Source: Thermoplasmata archaeon (GTDB taxonomy: Archaea > Thermoplasmatota > Thermoplasmata > Methanomassiliicoccales > Methanomethylophilaceae). Taken from it: a stretch of 64,000 bases of DNA. Positions within the stretch are counted from its first letter, which is position 1; each line of letters opens with the position of its first letter. The notes beneath the pieces are model-generated. The model did no database searches. It saw only the letters and a list, made by a program, of their open reading frames with translations, and had not been told where the DNA came from. Shown here piece after piece: positions 7,573-18,100 of the stretch. A program made the translations under genes and the position numbers. The stretch covers positions 62,001 through 126,000 of the forward strand of contig SUSZ01000003.1 of assembly GCA_015063165.1 (NCBI GenBank). The letters are read 5' to 3'.

Positions 7573-9308
7573 ATGGTTCCCTCCGTCATCTGGGATATGG
7601 CGATCTCGCGGTACAGCTCGCAACCTTCCATGAGCTCCTTGTGCGTTCCGATGCCTACGACCTTCCCGCCGTCCAGGACGACGATCACGTCGGCATCCAT
7701 GATGGTGCCTATGCGCTGGGCGACCATCACTATGGTGGAGCCTTCGAGCTCCTTCTTCAGGGCGGTGCGGACCGCCTTGTCGGTCTTGAAATCCAATGCG
7801 GAGAACGAGTCGTCGAGGATGCAGATCTCCGCTCTTCTGCACACGGCTCTGGCTATGGAGATTCTCTGCCTCTGTCCTCCGGAGAGGTTCTTCCCCTGCT
7901 GCGACACAGTCGCTTCCAGGCCGTCCGGGAGCTCTTTGACGAACTCCGATGCCTGCGAGACTTCGAGGGCCCTCCAGACGTCGCTGTCGTCCCTCTGCGA
8001 GGCAGTATCCCCGTAGTTGACGTTGTCTCTGATGGTCCCGGTGAAGATTATGCTCTTCTGGGGGACGTACGAGAACCTGGAACCGAGGGAATCCCTGCGG
8101 TACTCCTTGACGTCCATGCCGTCCACGAGGATCTGTCCGGAGGAGGCGTCGTAGATCCTCTGCATAAGCTTGACCAAGGTGCTCTTCCCGCATCCGGTGG
8201 GTCCGATTACCGCCAGGGTCTGGCCTCTCGATACCTTGAAGCTGACGTCGTCGAGGACCTTGGCTTCGGAGTTGGGGTAGCTGAACGAGACGTTCCTGAA
8301 CTCTATCTCTCCCGGGGAATCACCGCCGTCCTCGGTCCCGTCCTTGATGCGAGGCTCGCTGTTGATGACCTCCTCGACCCTCTTGGCGCTGACGGACGCC
8401 TGGGGGTATGCGCGGACGATCTCGGTAACCATAACGAACGCCCTCAGGACCTGGATGGCGTACGACGAGAACACGATCATGTCCGCGAACAGCGTCATCT
8501 GGCTGTCGACGTTCCCGGTGGCCATGATCAGGCCGGCCCCTATCCAGTAGATCGAGAGCGTGAGGAAGTTTGTCACGACCGACGTCATGGTGAACATCGG
8601 GAACATGATCTTGAGGACCGACATGTTGTTGCTCAGGAGGTCGTCCGACGCTATGTCGAACTTTCCTGCCTGGAACTCCTCTGCGTTGTATGCCCTGACG
8701 ACCCTGATTCCGGTTATGCTCTCGCGGGTCTCGCGGTTGACGGCGTCGTTCAGGATCTGGATCCTCTTGTAGTACTTCATCGAGCGCCAGATCACGAAGA
8801 GGATCACCGAGGTCAGGACTACGACTGCAATGGCGGTGGCGAAAGTCCATTCCCAAGCGCTTCCCGATATCTTCATGATGGCCCAGACCGCCATTATCGG
8901 TGACTTCACGGTCACCTGGAGCGCACGCCCTACGAACTGCTGGACCTGGCTGATGTCGTTGGTGCTGCGGGTGATGAGGGAGGCTATGGAGAACCTGTCT
9001 ACGTCCTCCGGCGAGAACCTCTGGACCTGGTCGAGCATCATCAGACGGAGCTTCCGGCTCAGCGACGATGCCACGTCCGCTATGAGGTAGCCTGCTGTGA
9101 GCGACACCACCATGCTCAGGAGGGCGCATGCGAGCATTCCGATGCCGCAGTCCAGGATCGCGTCGGTGGACGTGCCGTTCTCCAGAGCCAAGGTTATCTG
9201 GCTCATGTACTCCGGTATCCTCAGGTCCAGGTACACCTGCAGCACGATGAACACTATGCTTGCCGCGAACAACGCCCATTCTCTTTTACCCAGGTGTCTG
9301 AGTATCAT
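7569..9308 (-). CDS. ABC exporter half-transporter, degenerate-site subunit
   Basis: A 579-residue ABC exporter subunit with an N-terminal six-helix membrane domain and a C-terminal ATPase. Walker A (IGPTGCGKST) and signature (LSGGQRQRISIARA) are intact. The catalytic Glu after Walker B is Asp (CILDDSFSALD) and the H-loop His is Gln (MVAQRIGTI). This is the classic pattern of the non-hydrolysing site in heterodimeric exporters, and fits pairing with the intact subunit that follows with a 4-bp overlap. It lies 61 bp downstream of the ferredoxin-like gene on the same strand. Confidence 0.9.
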   Translation of the reverse strand: MILRHLGKREWALFAASIVFIVLQVYLDLRIPEYMSQITLALENGTSTDAILDCGIGMLACALLSMVVSLTAGYLIADVASSLSRKLRLMMLDQVQRFSPEDVDRFSIASLITRSTNDISQVQQFVGRALQVTVKSPIMAVWAIMKISGSAWEWTFATAIAVVVLTSVILFVIWRSMKYYKRIQILNDAVNRETRESITGIRVVRAYNAEEFQAGKFDIASDDLLSNNMSVLKIMFPMFTMTSVVTNFLTLSIYWIGAGLIMATGNVDSQMTLFADMIVFSSYAIQVLRAFVMVTEIVRAYPQASVSAKRVEEVINSEPRIKDGTEDGGDSPGEIEFRNVSFSYPNSEAKVLDDVSFKVSRGQTLAVIGPTGCGKSTLVKLMQRIYDASSGQILVDGMDVKEYRRDSLGSRFSYVPQKSIIFTGTIRDNVNYGDTASQRDDSDVWRALEVSQASEFVKELPDGLEATVSQQGKNLSGGQRQRISIARAVCRRAEICILDDSFSALDFKTDKAVRTALKKELEGSTIVMVAQRIGTIMDADVIVVLDGGKVVGIGTHKELMEGCELYREIAISQMTEGTI

Positions 9309-9369
9309 CGCGAAACACCCCTCTCCTTCGTATCCCCTGCAGAGACAGGACAGGTTCCTGCGGAAGGTG

Positions 9370-10050
9370 TCATCTGAGGGCCCCGTCGAAGCCCAGGACC
9401 GCTATGCGGACCGGTATGTCCTTCCCTGATCTTCTCACAGCCTCCTCGGCGCGCTTCATGATGGGCGAGCAGCATGGGACCTCCATGCGGACGGCTGTTA
9501 TGCTGCGGATATCGTTGCTTGCGACTATCTCGTCGAGCTTGCTCCAGCATTCCGAAGGGTCCAGCTTGGGACATCCGATCAGCACCCTCCTCCCTTTTAT
9601 GAAATCCTCGTGGAAGGCGCCGTAGGCGAAAGCGGAGCAGTCCGCCGCGATGAGCAGGTCGCATCCGTCGAAGAAGGCGGCCTTTACGGGGGACAGGCGG
9701 ATCTGCACGGGCCACTGGGCGAGCCTGCTGGGGGCAGCGGCGGTCGGGTCAGGCCCATCCTCCCTCGATATGGGCCGGGGGACGGCGCTGGAGCAGGACG
9801 GCTGGACGATGTCTATCCTCATGTCGTTGGCCTTCCCTGGATTCCTGAAAGGCCTAACGTCCCTCTTCTCGATGGATATAGCGTCCGCGGGGCAAGAAGG
9901 CAGGCAGGCACCGAGCCCGTCGCAGTGCTCCTCGGATACCAGGAAGGCCTTGCCGTCGACCATCTTTATTGCGCCTTCGGAACAGGCCTCGGCGCAGGCG
10001 CCGCATCCCGTGCATCTGTCGGCGTCTATCCTGACGACATCGCGCATCAT
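9370..10050 (-). CDS. 4Fe-4S ferredoxin-like protein with extra C-terminal domain
   Basis: The 226-residue protein begins with a dicluster ferredoxin region: CTGCGACAEAC, and a second motif CDGLGACLPSCP in which Leu replaces the second Cys, a substitution seen widely in this family. The rest (about 80-226) is a CO-dehydrogenase-accessory-like domain with DGCDLLIAADCSAFAYG and EVPCCSPIMKRA. Homologues are generally annotated as iron-sulfur binding electron carriers of unknown partner. Two ATGs are adjacent (10050 and 10047). It precedes the ABC exporter genes and diverges from the MATE gene. Confidence 0.8.
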   Translation of the reverse strand: MMRDVVRIDADRCTGCGACAEACSEGAIKMVDGKAFLVSEEHCDGLGACLPSCPADAISIEKRDVRPFRNPGKANDMRIDIVQPSCSSAVPRPISREDGPDPTAAAPSRLAQWPVQIRLSPVKAAFFDGCDLLIAADCSAFAYGAFHEDFIKGRRVLIGCPKLDPSECWSKLDEIVASNDIRSITAVRMEVPCCSPIMKRAEEAVRRSGKDIPVRIAVLGFDGALR

Positions 10051-10152
10051 CTTCTCTCAATCCGATAATTATTGCATAGACTGGGATAAGAACTTAACTG
10101 CGTTCTGACAGCACGGCTGCTGGACCATTCAGCCATATTTTATATAGAATCC

Positions 10153-11637
10153 ATGATAGACATAGCGAGGAATCACTTGGCCGATTCGGAGAAGGAACTG
10201 GAAAGGATGCTGGGCGACCCCAGGAAGGCCATTGCGGCCATGTTTATACCTCTTCTCGCTGCGATGGCAGTGGGACAGGTGAACTCTTTCGTGGACACCT
10301 TCTTCACCAGCGGCCTCGGAGTCGCTGCGAGTTCGGGGCTTTCCACGGCTATACCAATCTACGACATCTTCATCTACATCGGGATAGGGCTCAGCGTCGG
10401 AGCCACGACCACTATCGCCTTCCGCCTGGGAAAGGGAGACAGGGCAGCCGCGGACAGGATAGCTTCCTTGACGGTGAAATGGTCGCTGATCCTCTCCTTG
10501 GTCTCGTCCGTATTCGTCCTACTTTCCACCGACCTAATAATCGATTTGATGGGCGCTGGCGATGTCAGGCCGTACTGCTGGGACTACATTCTGCCTTTCA
10601 TCGTACTTTCTCCCACCATAATAACATACGAGGCTCTGGGAGGCATGCTCAGGGGAGAGGGGGCTGCGAAGCGGTCCACGGCGATCCAGATCTCTGCGGC
10701 CGTGTTCAACATGGCTCTCGACCCCATACTGATCTACGGGCTCGGATGGGGGCTCTCCGGCGCAGCCATGGCCACCTGCATAGCCTATGCGGCCTCCATG
10801 CTCATCGGATTCCGCTGGTACAGGACAGGCTCGACTGTAGTGAAGCTCTCCATGAGGGCCGCCGAAGACGATAAGGGATTCAGCAAGGAGCTGTTCGAGG
10901 TGGCCGGGCCGAAGACCGGCGAGCAGCTCATAACGGCGGTGACGGACATAGTTCAGAGGCTGTTCCTGGTCATCGCAGGAGGAACTCTGGCCATAATGCT
11001 CTACAACTTGCCCTGGAGGTACGTCTCCCTCGTGAATCTCCCCTCCTTGGCCCTGGCCGCGGCGATGATCCCAGTGTGCGCCGCCGCCTTCGGCTCTGGA
11101 AGCATTCCGAAGATGAAGGAGGGGTTCCGCTTCACGTTCAAGTGGTCTTTGGCGGTGACGGTCGCCCTGTCGGTCGTCCTATTCGTTCTGGCGGACTACT
11201 TCGCGATGATATTCACTTACGAGGAGTCCATGATGGAGATCCGTCCCCAGCTCGTGTGGACCATAAGGTGGTTCGCCGTCTTCATCCCTGCCAACTCAGT
11301 GCGCGGGTTCCTCACGTCGACTCTACAGTCCATGAAGCATTCCAAGGACGCCATGAACATCAACCTGGTCTGGTCCATAATCAAGCTGGCCCTTTTCGGC
11401 GCGGTCTGCCAGTACGGGTTCGAGGCCATCATCTACGCCCTGGTGTTCATGAACTACTTCGGGATAGCCCTGAACTACTGGCTTTACCGGCGCGCCTTGG
11501 CCATGTCCGAGAGGGCGGTGCATCCGTCGAGCCGAGGCTCGAGGGCGCTTGACGGCCTTTATAAGGAATCCGCGTCCGGAGATGGCATCCGCGGACGGCG
11601 GGAGCATAGGGTCCTTGAAGACGCTGGCTTCGACTGA
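10153..11637 (+). CDS. MATE family efflux transporter 1
   Basis: A multidrug and toxin extrusion transporter with about 12 transmembrane helices; the 494-residue frame covers both MATE repeats (LGDPRKAIAAMFIPLLAAM and FEVAGPKTGEQLITAV openings; DPILIYGLGWGLSGAAMAT). A TATA box (ATTTTATATAG, about 10135-10145) is so close to the first ATG that the real start may be the ATG at 10207, just before the conserved LGDPRKAI. The last 40 or so residues (after YRRALAMSERA) are hydrophilic, Arg-rich and antisense to the convergent methyltransferase, so the normal stop seems to have been lost. Confidence 0.88.
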   Translation: MIDIARNHLADSEKELERMLGDPRKAIAAMFIPLLAAMAVGQVNSFVDTFFTSGLGVAASSGLSTAIPIYDIFIYIGIGLSVGATTTIAFRLGKGDRAAADRIASLTVKWSLILSLVSSVFVLLSTDLIIDLMGAGDVRPYCWDYILPFIVLSPTIITYEALGGMLRGEGAAKRSTAIQISAAVFNMALDPILIYGLGWGLSGAAMATCIAYAASMLIGFRWYRTGSTVVKLSMRAAEDDKGFSKELFEVAGPKTGEQLITAVTDIVQRLFLVIAGGTLAIMLYNLPWRYVSLVNLPSLALAAAMIPVCAAAFGSGSIPKMKEGFRFTFKWSLAVTVALSVVLFVLADYFAMIFTYEESMMEIRPQLVWTIRWFAVFIPANSVRGFLTSTLQSMKHSKDAMNINLVWSIIKLALFGAVCQYGFEAIIYALVFMNYFGIALNYWLYRRALAMSERAVHPSSRGSRALDGLYKESASGDGIRGRREHRVLEDAGFD

Positions 11638-12987
11638 GAAGCCGATCCCTTCGAGGCAGGACGCGTCCCATCCCGGTCTGTCGGCCTGCGACAGAGGCAG
11701 GCGGGACATTATGTCCTCCGTCACGGCGGTCCCTCCGAACCCCAGGTCGCGACGGACGAACATAGGCATCTTTTCGGCCGGCACCTCTGCGAGAGCCTTC
11801 TTCCACGGGCCGTCGGCGATGAAAAGGGTGCCGCCGTCCTTCAGGACCCTCCAGGCTTCCCCGTAGGCCGTCCTCGGCTCGAAGAGGGCCCATACGACGT
11901 TCCGCATGACCACGGCGTCGAAAGAGCCGTCCTCGAAAGGCAGATCGCATGCGTCGGCTTCTACCAGCTCCGCGCTATTATCGTTCATCCTGGCCATATC
12001 CAGGACGATCTCGTCGTAGTCGGCGCCGATAGCCTTGATCCCGGACCTGCGTATAGCTATGGTGACGGAGCCTCCTCCGCACCCGACATCCAGCGCCCTG
12101 CATCCATCGGGGATGCCAAGAGAGCGCACGAACGCGTCCGCGGAGCCGTTGTCCAGGGCCATGCGGGAATGTGCGCTCATGCATCCGGAGATCCCTTCCC
12201 AGTATTCCTTGAGGAACACGGAGTCGTACTCGTCAGGATGCGGCTTCCTGGCGGACACCGCGAAGTACCCCATGAGGCTGTACGTCCTCTTCGGGCCAGG
12301 TTTCTGGAGCCCTTCGGCTCTCTCCTCTGCAACGATGTCCACGAAACGCAGCCTGCGGAGGACGTTGGCGTCCCATCTGGGACGGTCTGTGCCGGCCATG
12401 GGGCGGGTCTCCCAGTACTCCGCCCTGATATGGAAGTCGTCGCGGTCGTCGTCGTGCAGAGTCCCCTCCAGGATGTCCTGACGCATGAGGCGAAGGTACT
12501 CTTTCCTCTCCGCGTCGTCGAACTGATTGCTGTAGTAGTTGGCATCGACCACCAGTACCACTCCTCCCGGCGCTAGGACCCTGCGCCATTCCCTGTAGCA
12601 TTGCTCCACGTCGGGGAGGGTCCAGGTGACGTTGCGGCTGACCACGAGGTCGAACGAGCCGTCCGGGAAGTCGAGGTCGTCGGCGTTCATCAGACGGAAC
12701 GTAGCCTCCACCCCCTGATTCCCAGCGTTGTCTCTGGCCGCCTCTATCATCGCCTCGGTGGCGTCGATCCCGACACATTCGTGTCCAGCCCTGTTCAGTA
12801 TGATCGTGAAGAACCCGGGGCCGGTGCCGATGTCGAGAATCCTCAGCTTTTTCTTCTCGGGCGCGCGGGACAGAATGAATCCGAGCCATCTCTCCTCCTC
12901 TTCGCCGTTGAAGGACTCCTGGACATGCTTTTTGTATCCTCTTGCCGACCGGGTCCAGTAGTCGACGGTTATCTCCTCCGCGTCCAT
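11323..12987 (-). CDS. Two-domain SAM-dependent methyltransferase
   Basis: Two class I methyltransferase domains in one chain. The first has ILDIGTGPG (50-58) and DLDFPDGSFDLVVSRNVTW; the second, starting near residue 300, has ALDVGCGGG and CDLPFEDGSFDAVVMRNVVW. A fused pair of near-identical domain types is uncommon. I start at 12987 (MDAEEITVDYW) because a TATA-like CTTTTTATTG at about 13022-13032 predicts transcription near 13000, below the ATGs at 13011 and 13035. The last ~90 codons run antisense through the MATE gene and end in TAG; the authentic end is probably near GFLIKAVKRPRA (about 11540-11560). Confidence 0.78.
   Translation of the reverse strand: MDAEEITVDYWTRSARGYKKHVQESFNGEEEERWLGFILSRAPEKKKLRILDIGTGPGFFTIILNRAGHECVGIDATEAMIEAARDNAGNQGVEATFRLMNADDLDFPDGSFDLVVSRNVTWTLPDVEQCYREWRRVLAPGGVVLVVDANYYSNQFDDAERKEYLRLMRQDILEGTLHDDDRDDFHIRAEYWETRPMAGTDRPRWDANVLRRLRFVDIVAEERAEGLQKPGPKRTYSLMGYFAVSARKPHPDEYDSVFLKEYWEGISGCMSAHSRMALDNGSADAFVRSLGIPDGCRALDVGCGGGSVTIAIRRSGIKAIGADYDEIVLDMARMNDNSAELVEADACDLPFEDGSFDAVVMRNVVWALFEPRTAYGEAWRVLKDGGTLFIADGPWKKALAEVPAEKMPMFVRRDLGFGGTAVTEDIMSRLPLSQADRPGWDASCLEGIGFSVEASVFKDPMLPPSADAISGRGFLIKAVKRPRASARRMHRPLGHGQGAPVKPVVQGYPEVVHEHQGVDDGLEPVLADRAEKGQLDYGPDQVDVHGVLGMLHGL
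11527..11542. terminator. Palindrome inside the convergent overlap
   Basis: TCGAGCC-GA-GGCTCGA is a perfect 7-bp hairpin located where the MATE and methyltransferase frames should both end. It looks like a former intergenic bidirectional terminator now read through by both frames. No T-run follows, so terminator activity is uncertain. Confidence 0.35.
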
Positions 12988-13047
12988 AGGGTTGTCTCCG
13001 TATGGATGCATGGTCCAACTGCAATAAAAAGGCATGTAAATGGTTTC

Positions 13048-13064
13048 GAGGGGTGGAACCCCTC
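13048..13064 (-). terminator. Hairpin terminator after the importer operon
   Basis: GAGGGGT-GGA-ACCCCTC forms a 7-bp perfect stem 10 bp past the stop of the ATPase gene, at the end of the minus-strand metal-chelate operon. Confidence 0.5.
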
Positions 13065-13073
13065 CTGTTAGGT

Positions 13074-13898
13074 TCAGTCGGCCCTGTCCATAAGGGCCTC
13101 ATCCAGGATGATGTGCGGAATGGTGACCTTGAAGTCAGGATCCTCCTCGGATACGTGCACATCTTCTATGATGCGACAGTTGACGCCGTACACTTCGGTG
13201 ATATTTTCCTGTGTGAGGACCTCGCTAGGGGATCCGAAAGCGTACACCTTCCCGGGCCTGGCCAACATGATGACCTTGTGCGCGTACTTCGCGGTGATGT
13301 TCAGGTCGTGGCTGATGGTCAGCACTATGAGGTTGCGCTTCTCGCTTACTGCCCTGAGCATCTCCATCACGTAGACCTGGTACTTCACGTCCAGATTGGC
13401 GGTAGGCTCGTCCAGGATGAGCACAGGCGTCTCCTGAACCAGCCCTCTGGCGATGGCCACCTTCTGGTGCTGTCCAGCGGACAGAGCATTGAACTTCTTG
13501 TAGCCCAGCTCCTCGATGCGCATCAGCCGCATGGCCTCGTACACCTTGCGGAGGTTCTCCTCCTTGGTGCATGTCTTGGTGTGGTTGAACCTCCCGACCA
13601 TGATCGTGTCGATGACGTTCATCGAGAACGCGTCCTGCGAGAACACCGGAACGAACCCGACGGTCTTCGAGATGTCGTGGTACTTCAAGGTCGAGATGTC
13701 CACGTCGTCGATCAGGATGTTCCCCTTGAGAGGGATGTTGATCTTGTTCAGGCATTTCACGATGGTGGATTTCCCCACGCCGTTCGGTCCGATGATGCAG
13801 TAGAAGCCTGGCTTGTCTATGGTCAGGTTGATGTCGTGCAGAACCAGGCTGTCGGCGTCGTATCCGAAGTCCACGTGCTTGAATTCTATCTTGGTCAT
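13074..13898 (-). CDS. ABC transporter ATPase, iron-siderophore/cobalamin type
   Basis: The 274-residue ATPase energises the permease encoded just upstream. Walker A is GPNGVGKST (about 38-46), signature LSAGQHQKVAIARG, Walker B VLILDEPTANLD, and switch His in TISHDLN. Overall it matches FepC/BtuD/FhuC proteins of the FecCD class, which import Fe3+-chelates, heme or corrinoids. The start lies 4 bp after the permease stop. With the binding protein at 15.1-19 kb it makes a complete importer. Confidence 0.92.
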   Translation of the reverse strand: MTKIEFKHVDFGYDADSLVLHDINLTIDKPGFYCIIGPNGVGKSTIVKCLNKINIPLKGNILIDDVDISTLKYHDISKTVGFVPVFSQDAFSMNVIDTIMVGRFNHTKTCTKEENLRKVYEAMRLMRIEELGYKKFNALSAGQHQKVAIARGLVQETPVLILDEPTANLDVKYQVYVMEMLRAVSEKRNLIVLTISHDLNITAKYAHKVIMLARPGKVYAFGSPSEVLTQENITEVYGVNCRIIEDVHVSEEDPDFKVTIPHIILDEALMDRAD

Positions 13899-13902
13899 GG
13901 GA

Positions 13903-15054
13903 TCACCATACGTTCTTGCTCTTCCTCAGGATGAGCCAGATGAACACCGGCCCTCCGATGAAGGACATGACGACTCCTACGGGCAGCGGCGTGGAGAGCG
14001 CCACTCTGCCGATCTGGTCGGCGACGATCATCAGCATCCCTCCGAAGAGGGCGGAGGCGGGTATCAGGTATCTGTTGTCAGCTCCGATGAACATGCGGCA
14101 GATGTGCGGGGTGACCAGTCCAACGAACCCGACCAGACCGACGAAGCTGACGACGGCCGCGGCCAGCATTCCAGTGATCAGCAGAAGGATTATCCTCATC
14201 TTGTCGGCGTCGATCCCCAGGGCCTTCGCGCTCTCGTCCCCGGTGGCCAGGACGTTTATCTTACCTGCCATCAGCTGTATGACGATCACACATGCCAGGA
14301 CGGCGACGATGACTATGGGCGCGTTTTCGATGGACACGCCCCCGTTGCCCAATGATCCTACCTGCCAGGCGTAGATCTGCGCCAGGGCCTGGGGGTCGGC
14401 CCACAGCATCATCACCGTTGTCATGGCGTTGAAGATGTACATCGTGCCTATACCGGCCATGATCATCGTCGTCGGGGATGCGTTGGACATCTTGGATATG
14501 GCTATTATGATTCCCGTAGGGATGAGTGAGAAGAGGAATGCGAGGATTATGACTCCGTAGGAGGATCCGACGGCCAGGCCGGTGGTCATCGCAAGGGTGG
14601 CTCCGAATCCGGCTCCAGAGGACACTCCTGTGGTGTAAGAGTCGGCCAGAGGGTTCTTGAGGATGCTCTGCATCACGACTCCGGCCACGGCAAGGCCGGC
14701 TCCTCCGAACACTCCTATGACCACGCGAGGCAGCCTGAGGTTCCAGACGACGTAGTGCTCGGTGGTCAGGTCTTCGGGGATTATCCCGCGGATGTGGTCC
14801 CATATAATCTCGTACGCCTGGACGAACCCAATGTCGTACGACCCTATGGTTATAGAGTATCCGGCTACGATTCCGATGATCGCCGCGCATGCTACTATGA
14901 AGATGTACTTCATCCTCTGTAGGCGCTTGTACTCCTTCACGGTCTCCGTGAAGCTTTTGTCGTCGCTCTGGATCCCGGTGTCCCATTCGTCGATGGTGTC
15001 GACGACCGCCTTGCTGAGCATGGGGTCCTTTTCGAGTTCGTTGTAGAAGGTCAT
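13903..15054 (-). CDS. FecCD-family ABC permease (iron-chelate/cobalamin)
   Basis: A 383-residue permease of the BtuC/FecCD family. A soluble N-terminal tail of about 60 residues precedes the first helix (YIFIVACAAIIGIVAGYSI). Family segments include RLPRVVIGVFGGAGLAVAGVVMQ, NPLADSYTTGVSSGAGFGA, and VVSFVGLVGFVGLVTPHICR near the ATPase-contact loop, then PLPVGVVMSFIGGPVF. About ten transmembrane helices are expected. The start at 15054 is the only ATG before the charged N-terminus; the frame upstream is not protein-like. Confidence 0.93.
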   Translation of the reverse strand: MTFYNELEKDPMLSKAVVDTIDEWDTGIQSDDKSFTETVKEYKRLQRMKYIFIVACAAIIGIVAGYSITIGSYDIGFVQAYEIIWDHIRGIIPEDLTTEHYVVWNLRLPRVVIGVFGGAGLAVAGVVMQSILKNPLADSYTTGVSSGAGFGATLAMTTGLAVGSSYGVIILAFLFSLIPTGIIIAISKMSNASPTTMIMAGIGTMYIFNAMTTVMMLWADPQALAQIYAWQVGSLGNGGVSIENAPIVIVAVLACVIVIQLMAGKINVLATGDESAKALGIDADKMRIILLLITGMLAAAVVSFVGLVGFVGLVTPHICRMFIGADNRYLIPASALFGGMLMIVADQIGRVALSTPLPVGVVMSFIGGPVFIWLILRKSKNVW

Positions 15055-15080
15055 GGTATCGGCCTCGCGACGAAATGCAG

Positions 15081-15112
15081 GGGAAGGCCGCGCCGGAATC
15101 ACGGCCTTTCCC
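15081..15112 (-). terminator. Hairpin between binding-protein and permease genes
   Basis: GGGAAGGCCG and CGGCCTTTCCC pair with a single bulge, starting 11 bp past the binding-protein stop. A strong stem here could lower expression of permease and ATPase relative to the binding protein, or protect the upstream mRNA. Confidence 0.4.
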
Positions 15113-15122
15113 TTTAGTGTTT

Positions 15123-18100
15123 TCAGGAGTTTCCTCCGTAGGCGACGGGCCCGTATCCGCTCATGGTCCTGAGGTCGACGTCCTCGCCGAGGTTGGTGAA
15201 CTTCTGGAAGTAGGTGTTGAGGTACTCCCATCCCTGGTCCTCGTTGAACACGCTGTCTCCCCAGATCATGGATCCCATCAGGGGCATTCCGGAGAGGCCG
15301 GGGACGGTTCCGTAGACCTCGTAGGCCGCGGAGACGACCTGGCCGTTCTTGTAGGCGTTGGTGTTCTTGAAGTAGTCCACCATGGTCTTGATCTTCGAAT
15401 CGTAGTCAGCGCCGTCGAGGGATATCATGTTCCAGGTCTCGACGATGATGACGTCGGGGTTCAGGGTCATGACGTCCTCGATCTCGTAGTTCTCGACGTA
15501 TCCGCTCTCGGCGACGGGGTCGAGGGCGCACTTGAGAGGCAGCCTCATCATGTTGACGACGTCCCCGTACTGGACGACGCCGGTGCCGAGGATGTCCAGG
15601 TCGGTGGTGGTGGGGCTGGAGGGCATGTAGCATATGAGGAAGGTCTTCTCCTTAAGTCCAGACCCGGTCTCTTCTACGATCTTGGCGATTCCGGACTCGA
15701 CCTCCTGGCAGTACTGGACGTACTCCGCGGTCGTGGACTGCCTGTTCATCATGACGCCCATGGTGACGATGGTGTGGGTCCAGTCGATGCCCTCGATGGA
15801 CCTGTTCACTGGCAGCTGGATGCAGTTGACGCTGGGGTCGGCGCTGGTGATGTTGGAGATGAACTCGGGGGTCTGCGCGTATGGGTCTCCGAGCACGATC
15901 TTGGTCTTGAGTGCCAGGATCTTCTCGACGTCCATGGTGTTGGCGCTGTCGGACCTCACGGTCTTCACCTTGGAGGCCATCCCGGGGTAGAGGGTGGAGC
16001 TGTACTTGGAGATAGTCTCGGAGGTATCCTTTATCCCGACGACGTCGTCTAGGCAGTCGAGGATGATCGCTATGTCCATAGCCTGGATGAGGGCTCCGGA
16101 GATGTTCCCAGCGAGCGGGTAGCTGACGCTGCAGACCTCGTCGTACCAGTTGGAGTAGTACATCGTGGCCTTCTGACCGGTCAGGAACTTCTTCACGAGC
16201 TCGACGTCCTTGGAGTCGACCTTCCCGTCGCAGTTGGCGTCGGCGTAGGGGTTGGCGCTGCTGTCCCAGATCCCCTTTCCGTCGACGAGGGCCTGGATGA
16301 ACTTGACATCCTTGGTGTCGAGGTAGTTGTCGTTGTTGGCGTTGCCGTAGACGCGGTTCCTGGTCTCGCTGACGTCGTCGGACGCGAGCTCCTTGCCGTA
16401 AGCTTCGGGTCCGTATCCGATGTAGTTCCTGAGGTCGACGTCCTTTCCGAGGTTGGTGAACTTCTGGTAGTAGGTGTTGAGGTAGTCCCATCCCTGGCTC
16501 TCGTTGAACACGTTGTTGCCCCAGATCATGGATCCCATGAGGGGCATTCCGGAGAGTCCGGGAGCGGTTCCGAAGACCTCGTAGGCTGCGGAGATGACCT
16601 TTCCGTTCTTGTAGGCGCCGGTCTCCTTGAAGTAGCTGACCATGTTCTCGAGGCTCTTCTGATAGTCCTCTCCGTCCATGGACTGCATGTTCCAGGTCTC
16701 GACGATGATGACGTCGGGGTTGAGGGCGATGACCTTCTCGATCTCGTATCCCTCGATGTATCCGCTCTCGTCCATGGGGTCGAGGGCGCACTTGAGGGGC
16801 AGCCTCATCATGTTGATGACGTCCCCGTACTGGGCCTTGCCGGTTCCGAGGATGTCCAGGTCGGTACTGGTGGCGCTGGAAGGCATGTAGCAGATGAGGA
16901 AGGTCTGATCCTTGAGTCCGTCTCCGGTCTCGTCGACGATCTTGGCGATCTTGGACTCCACTTCCTCGCAGTATTGGACGTACTCCTTGGTCGTCGACTG
17001 CTTGTTCATCATGACGCCCATCGTGACGACGGTGTGGGTCCAGTCGATCCCTTCGATGGACCTGTTGACAGGCAGCTGGATGACGCTGATGCTGGGGTCG
17101 GCGGCCTTGATCTTGTTGATGACGTCGGTTCCGACCGCGAAGGGGTCGCTCATGACGATTTTGGTCTTGAGCGAGAGCATCTTCTCGATGTCGAAGGTGT
17201 TGGAGGCGTCGGACCTGACGGTCTTGACCTTCTGCGCCATTCCGGGGTACAGGGTGGTGTTGTACTTGGCGATGGTCTCGGAGGTGTCCTTGATACCGAC
17301 GACGTCGTCGAGACATCCGAGGATGACGGCGAGGTCCATGACCTGGGCGTAGCATCCGGAGATGTTACCGCTCAGGGGGTAGCTGACGGAGCAGACCTCG
17401 TCGTACCAGTTGGAGTAGTACATCGTGGCGCTCTGTCCGCCGAGGAACTTGTTCACGAGTGCGACGTCGTCCGAGGTTATCTTCCCGTCGCAGTTGGCGT
17501 CGGCGTAGGGGTTGGCCGCCTTGTTCCAGGATATCGTCCCGTTGAGGATGGCCTGGATGAAGGCGACGTCGCTGGAGTCGAGGTAGTTGTCGTTGTTGGC
17601 GTTCCCGTAGACGCGGTTCCTGGTCTCGTTGACGTCGTAGGATTCGGGCACGTCTCCGGAGGGGGCAGTTCCGCCGTAGGCCTCGGGCCCGTATCCGACC
17701 ATGTTCCTCAGGTCGACGTTCTTTCCGAGGTTGGTGAACTTCTGGTAGTAGGTGTTGAGATAGTTCCAGCCCTGGCTCTCGTTGAACACGTTGTTGCCCC
17801 AGATCATGGATCCCATGAGGGGCATTCCGGAGAGGCCGGGGATGGTCCCGTAGACCTCGTAGGCCGCGGAGATGATCTGGCCGTTCTTGTAGGCGTTCGT
17901 CTCCTTGAAGTAGTCGACCATGGTCTGGATGTCGTTCTTGTAGGTGTCGCCGTCCATGGAGAGCATGTTCCAGGTCTCGACGATGATCACGTCGGGGTTC
18001 AGCTTCATGACCTTCTCGATCTCGTATCCCTCGATGTATCCGCTCTCGTCCATGGGGTCGAGGGCGCACTTGAGGGGCAGCCTCATCATGTTGACGACGT

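Noticed and set aside
11323-11325. TAG ending the methyltransferase frame as a pyrrolysine codon
   Set aside because: This part of the frame is antisense read-through of the MATE gene.
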